Made by a program: the position numbers and the translations under genes
NCBI RefSeq assembly: GCF_000350085.1
Contig: NZ_CAUM01000061.1
Coordinates: 1-36,680 of the forward strand
DNA length: 36,680 nt
Origin: Mesorhizobium metallidurans STM 2683
Lineage (GTDB): Bacteria; Pseudomonadota; Alphaproteobacteria; Rhizobiales; Rhizobiaceae
Reading direction: 5' to 3'
In this document: in pieces, positions 7,258 to 14,276 of the stretch
Layout: each line of letters begins with the position of its first letter
Position numbering within the stretch: the first letter of the stretch is position 1
The notes under the pieces: generated by a model
Told to the model about the DNA's origin: nothing
Seen by the model: the letters and a program-made list of their open reading frames with translations, nothing else
Database searches by the model: none

Positions 7258-8807
7258 GTCTGTCCTCCCAGCTTTTCTTGTTTCTCGGCGAGCGCCTGTG
7301 TGAGAATTTCCTCGTGATCGGCGGTGCGGAACCCCTGCGTGGCCACCAGCTTGCCGCGCCGGAAGACATGCAGCGTGTCGGCCAGCTCATAGACCTCCGG
7401 CAGATAGGACGAGATCAGGATGATGCCGGCGCCCTTGGACAGAAGCGCGCCGAACAAGCGATAGATCTCGGCCTTGGTGCCGACGTCGACGCCGACCGTC
7501 GGCTCGTCGAAGATGAACAGCTTGGCGCCGTGAGCCAGCCATTTGCCGATGACGATCTTCTGCTGGTTGCCGCCGGACAGGCTGGAGGCCAGGGCGTTGC
7601 GCGTCGGCGTCTTGATTCTGAGGTCGGCGATCTGGCGATCGGCCTCGGTCTTCTCCTGTGCATTCGAGATCAGGAGATTGTTCGAGATGCGCTTGTAGAT
7701 CGGCAAATTGAGGTTGAGGCCGACCGGCAGATTGAGGCACAGGCCCTGGTCGCGGCGGCTTTCCGGCGCCAGCGCCATGCCGAGCCGGATCGCATCGTGC
7801 TCGGAATTGACCTGGACTGGCTTGCCCTGCCAGAGGATCTGGCCGGCCGACTTGCGGTGGCGGCCGTAGAGCGTGGTGACGAATTCGCTGCGCCCGGCGC
7901 CGATCAGGCCATAGAGCCCGACGATCTCGCCGGCGCGGACGGTCATCGAGACATTCTCGAAACCTTTGCCCGAGAGGTTCCGGGCTTCGACGATCGCAGC
8001 ACCCGGAGTGAAATGCTCCTTGTGGTAGATCTGCTCGATCGAGCGGTTGATCATCATCCTGACCAGTTCGGGCTCGCTGGTCTCACTGATGGTCCTGGTG
8101 CCGACCAGCGTGCCGTCGCGCAGCACGGAGACGCGGTCGGCGAGCTCGAACACCTCCTCCATGCGATGGCTGATATAGATGATGGTGACGCCTTCGCCCT
8201 TCAGCCGGCGGATCAGCGTGAAGAGCTGGTCGGCCTCCTTGCGGGTAAGATAGGCCGTCGGTTCGTCGAAGATGAGGAATTTGGTGCCGCGCACGGTGGC
8301 GCGGGCGGCGGCGATCAGCTGCTGCTGGCCGATGGTGAGATCGCCGAGCACGACATGCGCCGGCAGGTCGAAGCCGAGATCGTCGATGATCTTCTGCGCC
8401 TGCCTGACCATGGCCCGCTGCTGCAGGATGCCGAAGCGGGAATCCTCTTCGCCGAGGAACATGTTGGCCGCGACGGTGAGGTGGCGGCATAGCACGACCT
8501 CCTGATGCACGGCATTGATGCCGAGCGCCATCGCCTCGTGCGGGGTCGCCAGTGCCGCCGGATGGCCCTCCCACATGACGTCGCCGGACGTGCGCGGCAT
8601 GACGCCGGTCAGAAGCTTGATCAAGGTCGATTTGCCGGCGCCGTTTTCGCCGACGATGGCGTGGATCTCACCGGCCTTGAAGGCGAGGTCCACCGGCTTC
8701 AGCGCGTGCGTGCCGGGATAGCGCTTTTCCAGCCCCTTGAGTTCGAGGATCGTCCTGCCGGGTTCCAGGGTTGGGGCCGGGTGCAGTTCCTGCGCCGTGG
8801 ACGTCAT
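7254..8807 (-). CDS. Sugar ABC transporter ATP-binding protein, RbsA-like (two ABC domains)
   Basis: 517-residue fused ATPase with two nucleotide-binding halves, normal for CUT2 transporters. The first half has intact Walker A GENGAGKST (about residue 54), signature LTIGQQQLIAAAR and Walker B LIFDEPTAYL. The second half has the degenerate P-loop GLIGAGRSEF usual in RbsA proteins, then signature LSGGNQQKIVIGKW and FIFDEPTVGVDVG. It energises uptake by the permease, with which it overlaps by 4 nt. The start gives MTSTAQELH; an 90-bp gap separates it from the binding-protein gene. Confidence 0.95.
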   Translation of the reverse strand: MTSTAQELHPAPTLEPGRTILELKGLEKRYPGTHALKPVDLAFKAGEIHAIVGENGAGKSTLIKLLTGVMPRTSGDVMWEGHPAALATPHEAMALGINAVHQEVVLCRHLTVAANMFLGEEDSRFGILQQRAMVRQAQKIIDDLGFDLPAHVVLGDLTIGQQQLIAAARATVRGTKFLIFDEPTAYLTRKEADQLFTLIRRLKGEGVTIIYISHRMEEVFELADRVSVLRDGTLVGTRTISETSEPELVRMMINRSIEQIYHKEHFTPGAAIVEARNLSGKGFENVSMTVRAGEIVGLYGLIGAGRSEFVTTLYGRHRKSAGQILWQGKPVQVNSEHDAIRLGMALAPESRRDQGLCLNLPVGLNLNLPIYKRISNNLLISNAQEKTEADRQIADLRIKTPTRNALASSLSGGNQQKIVIGKWLAHGAKLFIFDEPTVGVDVGTKAEIYRLFGALLSKGAGIILISSYLPEVYELADTLHVFRRGKLVATQGFRTADHEEILTQALAEKQEKLGGQT

Positions 8808-8897
8808 GACAATCCTCCCAGATTGGCCTCACGATTGGCACGAGTGTAGGTCGTTTCCGGGGCAAAAGCCCCGGAAACAGTGCGCCTGCGGCGATGC

Positions 8898-9893
8898 TCA
8901 GTCGAGCTTCGGATTGAGCAGCGCGTCGATCTTCGGCTCTTTCATGTTGGCCTTGGTCACCAGATTGGCGCCGGTGTCGACATTGGCTTCGACCTTTTCG
9001 TCCTTCGAGGCGGCGAGCGCCGTCTTGATGCCGTCGTAGCCCATCCGGTACGGATCCTGCACGACGAGCGCCGAGATGACACCGTCATTGAGGAACTTGA
9101 TCAGCTTCTCGTCGCTGTCGAAGCCAACGAGCCCGACCTTGCCGGCAAGGCTGTTCTCGGCGATCGCCTGGCCGACGCCCTGCGCCATGATCAGGTTGGA
9201 AGCGAAGATGCCCTTGAGGTTGGGGTTGGCGGTGATCAGGTCGGTCGCGATGTTGAGGCCGGTCGTGGCTTGGCCGTCGGCATATTTGTCGGCGACCAGC
9301 TTGAGGCCGGGATATTTGGCGGCAAGCTGTTCCTTGAAGCCCTGGGCGCGCTGTTCGAGCGAGCCGGCGCCCGGGAGCGCGGTGATCAGGGCAACATCGC
9401 CCTCGACCTTGCCGCCATTGGCTTCACCGATCGCGGCCGCCAAGCCGTCAGCGGCGACGCGGCCGCCCTGGATGTTGTCGGTGGTCAGGAACGAGGTGAA
9501 GGCCTTGGAGTCGGCTCCGGAGTCGATGCCGATGATCTTGACCTTGGTGGCGGCCTCGTCGATCGGCTTGCCGAGGGCCTTGGCTTCGGTCGGTGCGATG
9601 ACGACGGCAGCCGGGTTGCCGGCGACGGCGTTTTCGAGGATCGAGATCTGGCCGTTGACGTCGGTCTCGGCCTGGGCGCCGAGTTCCGGCACGTTGACAC
9701 CGAGGTCCTTGCCGGCCTTGCGGGCGCCGGCCAGAACGATCTGCCAGTAGAAAGAGGTGGTGTCCTTGACGATGATCGGAATGGTCACGTCCGCCGCCGA
9801 AGCCGGCGCCGAATGCATCACGCCGGGAAGCATCGAGGCGGCCGCAAGCGCCACGAAGGCGCGGCGGTTGAGAATGCTGGTCACGAATTTCAT
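8898..9893 (-). CDS. Sugar ABC transporter periplasmic binding protein (RbsB-like)
   Basis: 331-residue periplasmic-binding-protein type 1 fold. The signal peptide is MKFVTSILNRRAFVALAAAS with probable cleavage after the APASA near residue 33; twin arginines occur in it, but the context is that of an ordinary Sec signal. Mature-protein blocks include IPIIVKDTTSFYWQIVLAGARKAGKDLG, NPAAVVIAPTEAKAL and GIFASNLIMAQGVGQAI, typical of binding proteins for ribose-type sugars. It is the first gene of the transporter transcription unit; GGGAGG is 8 nt upstream of the ATG, a strong ribosome binding site suited to high expression. Confidence 0.93.
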   Translation of the reverse strand: MKFVTSILNRRAFVALAAASMLPGVMHSAPASAADVTIPIIVKDTTSFYWQIVLAGARKAGKDLGVNVPELGAQAETDVNGQISILENAVAGNPAAVVIAPTEAKALGKPIDEAATKVKIIGIDSGADSKAFTSFLTTDNIQGGRVAADGLAAAIGEANGGKVEGDVALITALPGAGSLEQRAQGFKEQLAAKYPGLKLVADKYADGQATTGLNIATDLITANPNLKGIFASNLIMAQGVGQAIAENSLAGKVGLVGFDSDEKLIKFLNDGVISALVVQDPYRMGYDGIKTALAASKDEKVEANVDTGANLVTKANMKEPKIDALLNPKLD

Positions 9894-10033
9894 TTAGGAT
9901 TCCTCCCTAAGTCGCCCGGTGAACGTTACGCAAGCCCCATTCGGATAGGCGTGGCCCAAACAGAACTTTATCAATAAAAAACATTTACCACATTTTGATA
10001 TTGCATAGGTCCGGCCGACGCAAGCGTTGTTTC

Positions 10034-10043
10034 GTAACGTTTC
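10034..10043. promoter_or_regulatory. LacI-type operator core upstream of RbsB-like gene
   Basis: GTAACGTTTC here is identical over 10 bases to the centre of the two operators at 18625-18638 and 18899-18912 in the neighbouring sugar locus. A second, weaker match (GTAACGTT on the minus strand) lies at 9920-9930. This may mean shared control by the same or a related LacI-family repressor; no function is shown by sequence alone. Confidence 0.4.
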
Positions 10044-10116
10044 CGTATGACCCGGGAGGAAAAAGACTTCCCGCCGCCATGTCACGCTCGACTGCTCTCG
10101 ATCCTCCCGACCGATA

Positions 10117-10162
10117 TGGAATATTAATTCCAATTATATGTCAATATGGAATGTTCATTCTT
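10117..10162. promoter_or_regulatory. Tandem TGGAAT operators
   Basis: Site 1 (10117-10132) is a perfect 6-4-6 palindrome TGGAAT-ATTA-ATTCCA. Site 2 (10147-10162) has TGGAAT-GTTC-ATTC and lacks the last two symmetric bases. The sites are spaced 30 bp, on roughly the same face of the helix. They bracket a TTGACA (minus strand). The binding protein is unknown; the GntR/FCD regulator at 12033-12935 is one candidate. Confidence 0.45.
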
Positions 10163-10255
10163 TCATGAAGCCGCAGGCATTCGGTGCCTGTCCACTGTGT
10201 CTAGAACGGCTCTGTTTTAGAGCGCGTGGCGCGGATGGGATTCATGCGCCATGCA

Positions 10256-11761
10256 TCAGAGGGTTGCTCCGAGATGCCAGGGCACGAATTCATTGTCGCC
10301 GTAGCCGAACTCTTCGCTCTTGGTCTTGCGGCCCGAAGCGGTTTCGACGATCAGTTCGAAGATCTCGCGGCCCATGCCGGCGATGGTCTTTTCGCCCGAG
10401 GCGATGACGCCGCAATTGACATCCATATCCTCCTCCATCTGGTGGTACATGGTCGAATTGGTGGCGACCTTGATCGACGGTGTCGGCCGGCAGCCGAAGC
10501 AGGAGCCGCGGCCGGTGGTGAAGACGATGACATTGGCGCCGCCCGCCACTTGGCCGGTGGCCGAGACCGGGTCGTAGCCGGGCGTGTCCATGAACACCAG
10601 CCCGTGCCCGCTGACCTTCTCCGCGTAACCGAAAACGCCGTTGAGCGGCGTCTGGCCGCCCTTGGCCACCGCGCCCAGCGACTTCTCCAAAATGGTGGTC
10701 AGGCCGCCGCGCTTGTTGCCGGGCGAGGGATTGTTGTCGATCGAGGCGCCGTGCTTGGCGACATGGTCTTCCCACCACTTGACATAGCCGTTGAGCTTGG
10801 CGGCGATCTCGGGCGTCGCGGCGCGATAGGCGAGCAGGTGCTCGGCGCCATAGATTTCCGTCGTCTCCGAGAGAATGCCGATGCCGCCGACGCCGGCCAG
10901 AATGTCAACGGCGGCGCCCAGCGCCGGATTGGCTGTTATGCCCGACATGCCGTCGGAGCCGCCGCATTGCAGGCCGACGACGATCTCGCTGACCGGGATC
11001 GGCTCACGCTTCAACTGGCCGACTTCCTCGCAGATCTCGGCTAGCACGCCCATCGCCTTCTCGACCGATTTACGCGAGCCGCCGGCCTCCTGAATGTTGA
11101 AATGGCGTTTGCCGGCAGCGACGCCTTTCTGGCCGTAAAGGGTGAGCTGGTTGACCTCGCAGCCGAGCCCAACCATCAGCACGCCGCCGAAATTCGGATG
11201 CCGGGCATAACCGGCCAGCGTGCGGTGCAGCACCATCATGCCGTCGCCGGTGGCGCTCATGCCGCAGCCCTGGCCATGGACGATCGGGACGAAGCCGTCG
11301 ATGCCCGGATATTTCGGCAGCAACTCGCGGTTGGCCCGATCGGCGATGGAGTGGCAGACGGTGGCCGAGCAATTGACGCTGGCGACGATGCCGATGAAGT
11401 TGCGGGTGCCGGCGCGGCCGTCGACGCGGCGGTAGCCCATGAAGGTGCGGGCACGGTCGGCCTCCGTGGCATGCTCGGCCTCGCTCGGCGGCACTACCGG
11501 CAGACGCCCGGACTCAAAGACCAGATTGTGCGAATGAACATGCTCGCCGGGTGCGATGGCTTCAGTGGCGCGGCCGATCGCCTGGGCGTATTTCACCACC
11601 GCCTCTCCGGCCGCGATCGGCTTGATCGCCACCTTGTGGCCGGGCTCGATCAGCGCGGCGGCGACGGCGCCGCCCGGTAATGGCGCACCGATCTCGATGC
11701 GGCCATTGGCGACCGCGACATTGTCGGCGGGAGACAGAAGAATGCTGTTTGCGGCGTTCAC
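10256..11761 (-). CDS. uxaA: UxaA-family dehydratase (altronate dehydratase-like)
   Basis: About 501 residues: an N-terminal SAF domain (roughly residues 1-95) fused to the UxaA dehydratase domain, the full-length form. Conserved blocks are GRAGTRNFIGIVASVNCSAT, LMVGLGCEVNQ-like, LQCGGSDGMSGITANPALG, NNPSPGNKRGGLTTILEKSLGA and GRGSCFGCRPTPSIKVATNS. Family members dehydrate altronate, or related hexonates or galactarate, to 2-keto-3-deoxy acids. The GTG at 11761 is preferred because AGGAAA lies upstream and the family N-terminus follows; an ATG at 11806 would add 15 residues with a poor ribosome site. No uxaB or uxaC is in the window, so the true substrate is open. Confidence 0.86.
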   Translation of the reverse strand: MNAANSILLSPADNVAVANGRIEIGAPLPGGAVAAALIEPGHKVAIKPIAAGEAVVKYAQAIGRATEAIAPGEHVHSHNLVFESGRLPVVPPSEAEHATEADRARTFMGYRRVDGRAGTRNFIGIVASVNCSATVCHSIADRANRELLPKYPGIDGFVPIVHGQGCGMSATGDGMMVLHRTLAGYARHPNFGGVLMVGLGCEVNQLTLYGQKGVAAGKRHFNIQEAGGSRKSVEKAMGVLAEICEEVGQLKREPIPVSEIVVGLQCGGSDGMSGITANPALGAAVDILAGVGGIGILSETTEIYGAEHLLAYRAATPEIAAKLNGYVKWWEDHVAKHGASIDNNPSPGNKRGGLTTILEKSLGAVAKGGQTPLNGVFGYAEKVSGHGLVFMDTPGYDPVSATGQVAGGANVIVFTTGRGSCFGCRPTPSIKVATNSTMYHQMEEDMDVNCGVIASGEKTIAGMGREIFELIVETASGRKTKSEEFGYGDNEFVPWHLGATL

Positions 11762-11829
11762 GGGCGGTTTCCTGGGTATGGTCCTGGGATGGGCGCGGAT
11801 TGACATGCGCCACTTAACATATAATGTCT

Positions 11830-11871
11830 TTTATCGTGAAAAAACATTTTTGCGTCAATCGTTTTTTCACG
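11830..11871. promoter_or_regulatory. Promoter of uxaA-like gene with straddling inverted repeat
   Basis: On the minus strand, TTGACG (11853-11858) and GATAAA (11830-11835) are 17 bp apart, a plausible -35/-10 pair for the uxaA-like gene. A perfect 11-bp inverted repeat, CGTGAAAAAAC (11835-11845) and GTTTTTTCACG (11861-11871), flanks the -35, with arm centres 26 bp apart. This is a good candidate operator for the divergent GntR/FCD regulator (inference). Confidence 0.5.
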
Positions 11872-11904
11872 GATGGGCCGGGCGTTCTGGGTCTTCAAGG
11901 ACGC

Positions 11905-11965
11905 TCCAGCATCGGAGCCGCGCATCTCTTTGGAAAGCGATTCCGCTTTTCGAGGGGCATGCGCT
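11905..11965. repeat. Dispersed palindromic intergenic element (candidate)
   Basis: The spacer between the uxaA-like gene and the regulator contains a perfect 6-bp hairpin AAAGCG-ATTC-CGCTTT (11934-11949) followed by CGAGGGGCATGCGC, preceded by GCTCC-AGCATCG-GAGC. The composition resembles short repeats common between Mesorhizobium genes and is loosely related to the element at 36617-36680. Confirmation needs comparison with the rest of a genome. Confidence 0.4.
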
Positions 11966-12032
11966 AGGAGCATCTGTCATATCGCGCTTCAAGCCAGCCG
12001 CTGCAAGCGTCGGCGCGCAACGGGGCAGGGGG

Positions 12033-12935
12033 ATGTCGAAGAGCAACAACGTCTACAAGGACGCCTACAATCGCGGTCTGAGGCTGCTCGACGAAACGAA
12101 AAGCCTGCCGTCGGAGCCGGAACTGGGCGCGTTGCTCGGCGTCAGCCGCACGACCATCCGCACCATCCTTGCGCGCATGGAAGAGACGGGGCTGATCGCC
12201 TGGAACAAGCGCAGCAAGACGGTGCTGCGCGCGCCGCGGCCGGAGGATTTTTTCCCCGAGGAAGAGACCGACACGCTGTCGCAGATCATCGAGCGTTCCT
12301 TCATGCGGCGGCTGCTCGCGGGCGGCGCCGAAGCCGGCATGCAGATCAACGAGCTCGAACTGGCGCGCGAGATCGGCGTCGGCACCACCAGCGTGCGCGA
12401 GTTCCTGATCCGTTTTTCCCGTTTCGGGCTGATCGAAAAACGCCGCAACAGCCACTGGGTGCTGAAGGGCTTCACCCGCGCCTTCGCGCTGGAACTGACC
12501 GAAATCCGCGAGATGTTCGAATTGCGCTCGGCTGCCGCCTTTGCCGCGCTGCCTGAGGACAGTCCGGTATGGGCCGATCTCGACCTCCTGGAGGAAGAGC
12601 ACCGCGTGCTGGCGCGCGAGATCGCCGCGCGCTTCAATGAGTTCTCGGAACTCGACGAGCGCTTCCACCGGCTGATCCACCGCGCCTCGCACAACCGCTT
12701 CATCGTCGATTTCTATGATGTGATCGCCATGATCTTCCACTATCACTATCAGTGGAACAAGGCGCAGGAGCGCGAGCGCAACGAAGTGGCGGTCGGGGAA
12801 CACCTGGCTTACATAGCCGCGCTCAAGTCGCGGAACCTCGGCAAGGTCGACGCGGCCTGCCGCATGCATCTGAAGTCGGCGCGCCACACGCTTTTGACCT
12901 CCATCCCCGATCGCGCCGCGTTGCCGCAGCCTTGA
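12033..12935 (+). CDS. GntR-family regulator with two winged helices and an FCD domain
   Basis: 300-residue regulator. The first winged helix-turn-helix covers about residues 10-66 (LPSEPELGALLGVSRTTIRTIL). A second spans about 84-146 (MQINELELAREIGVGTTSVREFL, FGLIEKRRNSHWVLKG). An all-helical FCD effector domain follows (about 152-290), with likely metal ligands D208, H212, H257 and H279. Ordinary FadR/UxuR-type proteins have only one winged helix and about 220-250 residues. It is divergent from the uxaA-like gene and probably controls the sugar-acid locus, with a sugar acid as ligand (inference). The ATG at 12033 has CAGGGGG just upstream; the open frame extends far upstream only as a shadow of the opposite gene. 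Confidence 0.88.
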   Translation: MSKSNNVYKDAYNRGLRLLDETKSLPSEPELGALLGVSRTTIRTILARMEETGLIAWNKRSKTVLRAPRPEDFFPEEETDTLSQIIERSFMRRLLAGGAEAGMQINELELAREIGVGTTSVREFLIRFSRFGLIEKRRNSHWVLKGFTRAFALELTEIREMFELRSAAAFAALPEDSPVWADLDLLEEEHRVLAREIAARFNEFSELDERFHRLIHRASHNRFIVDFYDVIAMIFHYHYQWNKAQERERNEVAVGEHLAYIAALKSRNLGKVDAACRMHLKSARHTLLTSIPDRAALPQP

Positions 12936-13002
12936 TTTGACGATTTTCCGCATGCCTGCCCCGTGCTAGTTAGCTGATGTTGCTGCGTGAAGAGGCAGGG
13001 TT

Positions 13003-13380
13003 TTGAACATCCGGCGGAGACGATGGAGCATGCCGGCCGCGCTGGTCGCGGCCTATCTGCTCGTGCTCCAGTCGACGCTTGGCGCATTCGCCTTCGGCTT
13101 GATCCCGGATGCTTCGCGGCTCGACGCCTTCGGCAATGTCATCTGTACGCGTGATGGCGCGGCGGAGCTTCCGGATGGCGATCCGCACCAGCAACACGTG
13201 CCGGCCTGCTGCATGCTTGGCTGCAGCAAGGCTTCAGCTGTTCATGCGCAGACCGATGGCGCCGCTTTGCCCCGCAGCCTCTTTTTCGAAGCCGTCGCCT
13301 TCATGCTGCCGGCGTTCTGGCATCTCGACTTCGCCCGCCCCCGCTCTCCATCAAACCCGCGCGCACCACCGGTTGTCTGA
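13003..13380 (+). CDS. DUF2946-like exported protein of the copper locus
   Basis: 125-residue small protein with an N-terminal signal or anchor (RRRRW then MPAALVAAYLLVLQSTLGAFAFG) and a central HQQHVPACCMLGC motif rich in histidine and cysteine. Such DUF2946-type proteins often sit beside copper-handling genes, and PCuAC and CopCD genes follow here. The TTG at 13003 has GAGG 7 nt upstream; the ATG at 13030 (GGAG 10 nt upstream) would shorten the basic region and is an equal alternative. A metal-binding role is inferred from the motif and neighbours only. Confidence 0.65.
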   Translation: MNIRRRRWSMPAALVAAYLLVLQSTLGAFAFGLIPDASRLDAFGNVICTRDGAAELPDGDPHQQHVPACCMLGCSKASAVHAQTDGAALPRSLFFEAVAFMLPAFWHLDFARPRSPSNPRAPPVV

Positions 13381-13477
13381 GCCAGCGCGGCTCGCGAAAT
13401 CTTCCGCGGGCGCACTCGTCCACACTGAAATTATTCGCGACCGGCCACCGGCGCGATATCATGTCAATGGAGCCATC

Positions 13478-14032
13478 ATGTCTTACTTTTTCGGCGCCCC
13501 CGCGCATGCGCGCGCATCCGGCCTCAGAAACTCCCTCCTTCGCAGAGTCGAGCAGCGCCTCGGCATCATTGTCTTCACCCTCGCCCTTTTGTTCGTTGGC
13601 GCCCAGCCGTCCTTCGCGCATGAATTCAAGGTCGGCGATCTCGAAATCGAGCATCCCTGGTCGCGGGCCACGCCTGCCGGCGCCAAGGTCGCGGGCGGCT
13701 ACTTCACCATGATCAACAATGGCAGCTCGGCGGACCGGCTGCTGTCTATTTCTTCCGATGTGTCGGACAAGGCCGGACTGCACGAAATGGGTGTCAAGGA
13801 CGGCGTCATGACCATGCGGCCGGTCAGCGGCGGCCTTGAAATCCCGGCCGGCGGCAAGGTCGCGCTCAAGCCCGGCGGTTATCATCTGATGTTCATCGGC
13901 CTCAAGCGGCAGCCCAAGAAAGGCGAGAAGTTTTCCGCCACTCTGACCTTCGAGAAGGCCGGCACGGTCACCGTCGAGTTCGCCGTCGAAGGCATGGGCG
14001 AAATGGGCGGCATGGACGACCATGCCAATTGA
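13478..14032 (+). CDS. Periplasmic copper chaperone PCu(A)C
   Basis: 184-residue secreted protein. After a long positively charged N-region, the hydrophobic stretch LGIIVFTLALLFVGAQPSFA ends in a probable cleavage site after residue 47. The PCuAC copper site is visible as H102, M113, H136 and M138 (LHEMGVKDGVMTM and GGYHLMFIGL). The tail EGMGEMGGMDDHAN adds more Met and His ligands. The family delivers Cu(I) to the CuA or CuB site of cytochrome oxidase, or buffers periplasmic copper. The ATG at 13478 has GGAG 6 nt upstream. Its 3' end overlaps the YcnI remnant by 11 bp. Confidence 0.9.
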   Translation: MSYFFGAPAHARASGLRNSLLRRVEQRLGIIVFTLALLFVGAQPSFAHEFKVGDLEIEHPWSRATPAGAKVAGGYFTMINNGSSADRLLSISSDVSDKAGLHEMGVKDGVMTMRPVSGGLEIPAGGKVALKPGGYHLMFIGLKRQPKKGEKFSATLTFEKAGTVTVEFAVEGMGEMGGMDDHAN

Positions 14033-14219
14033 GCCGGCCGACTGGAGCGGCGGCAGCCTGCCGGACGAATTCCATGATGAGTTCGTCTTCCGTGGGACGC
14101 TGGCGGCCGACCTGACGGCCGGCCAAAAGCTCTACTTCCCGGTTGTGCAGGAATGCCACGGCGCGGCCGATCGCTGGATCGATCCGGCGCCCGGCATCAA
14201 GCTTTTGCCCAAGAAATAA
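14022..14219 (+). pseudogene. Truncated YcnI/DUF1775 copper-binding gene (C-terminal remnant)
   Basis: A 65-codon frame beginning inside the end of the PCuAC gene. From about residue 7 it reads as the last part of a DUF1775 (YcnI-like) protein: DWSGGSLPDEFHDEFVFRGTLAADL, LYFPVVQEC, RWID and PAPGIKLLPKK. Intact family members are about 170-180 residues and start with a signal peptide and an N-terminal histidine that binds copper; both are missing. The RWIDPAPG junction also looks as if an internal segment of some 15 residues is lost compared with relatives I recall. A deletion probably fused the remnant to the PCuAC end. It may still be translated by coupling, but copper binding is unlikely. 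Confidence 0.7.
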
Positions 14220-14276
14220 TCTCTCTGGCGGTGCGCTCGGTTCGATAGAGTGCGCCGCCATTTTTGTGACAGCGAC

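Larger units (their letters stand above)
9894..10255 (-). promoter_or_regulatory. Regulatory spacer between uxaA-like gene and sugar transporter genes
   Basis: This 362-bp gene-free stretch separates two same-strand genes, so the transporter probably has its own promoter. It contains a perfect palindrome TGGAAT-ATTA-ATTCCA (10117-10132), a second imperfect copy starting exactly 30 bp away (10147-10162), and a TTGACA on the minus strand between them. Closer to the start codon are two AACGTT-centred sites (10034-10043 and 9920-9930) resembling LacI-family operators. A 6-bp hairpin (10174-10190, loop TTCGG) follows the uxaA-like gene but has no U-tract. Confidence 0.5.
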
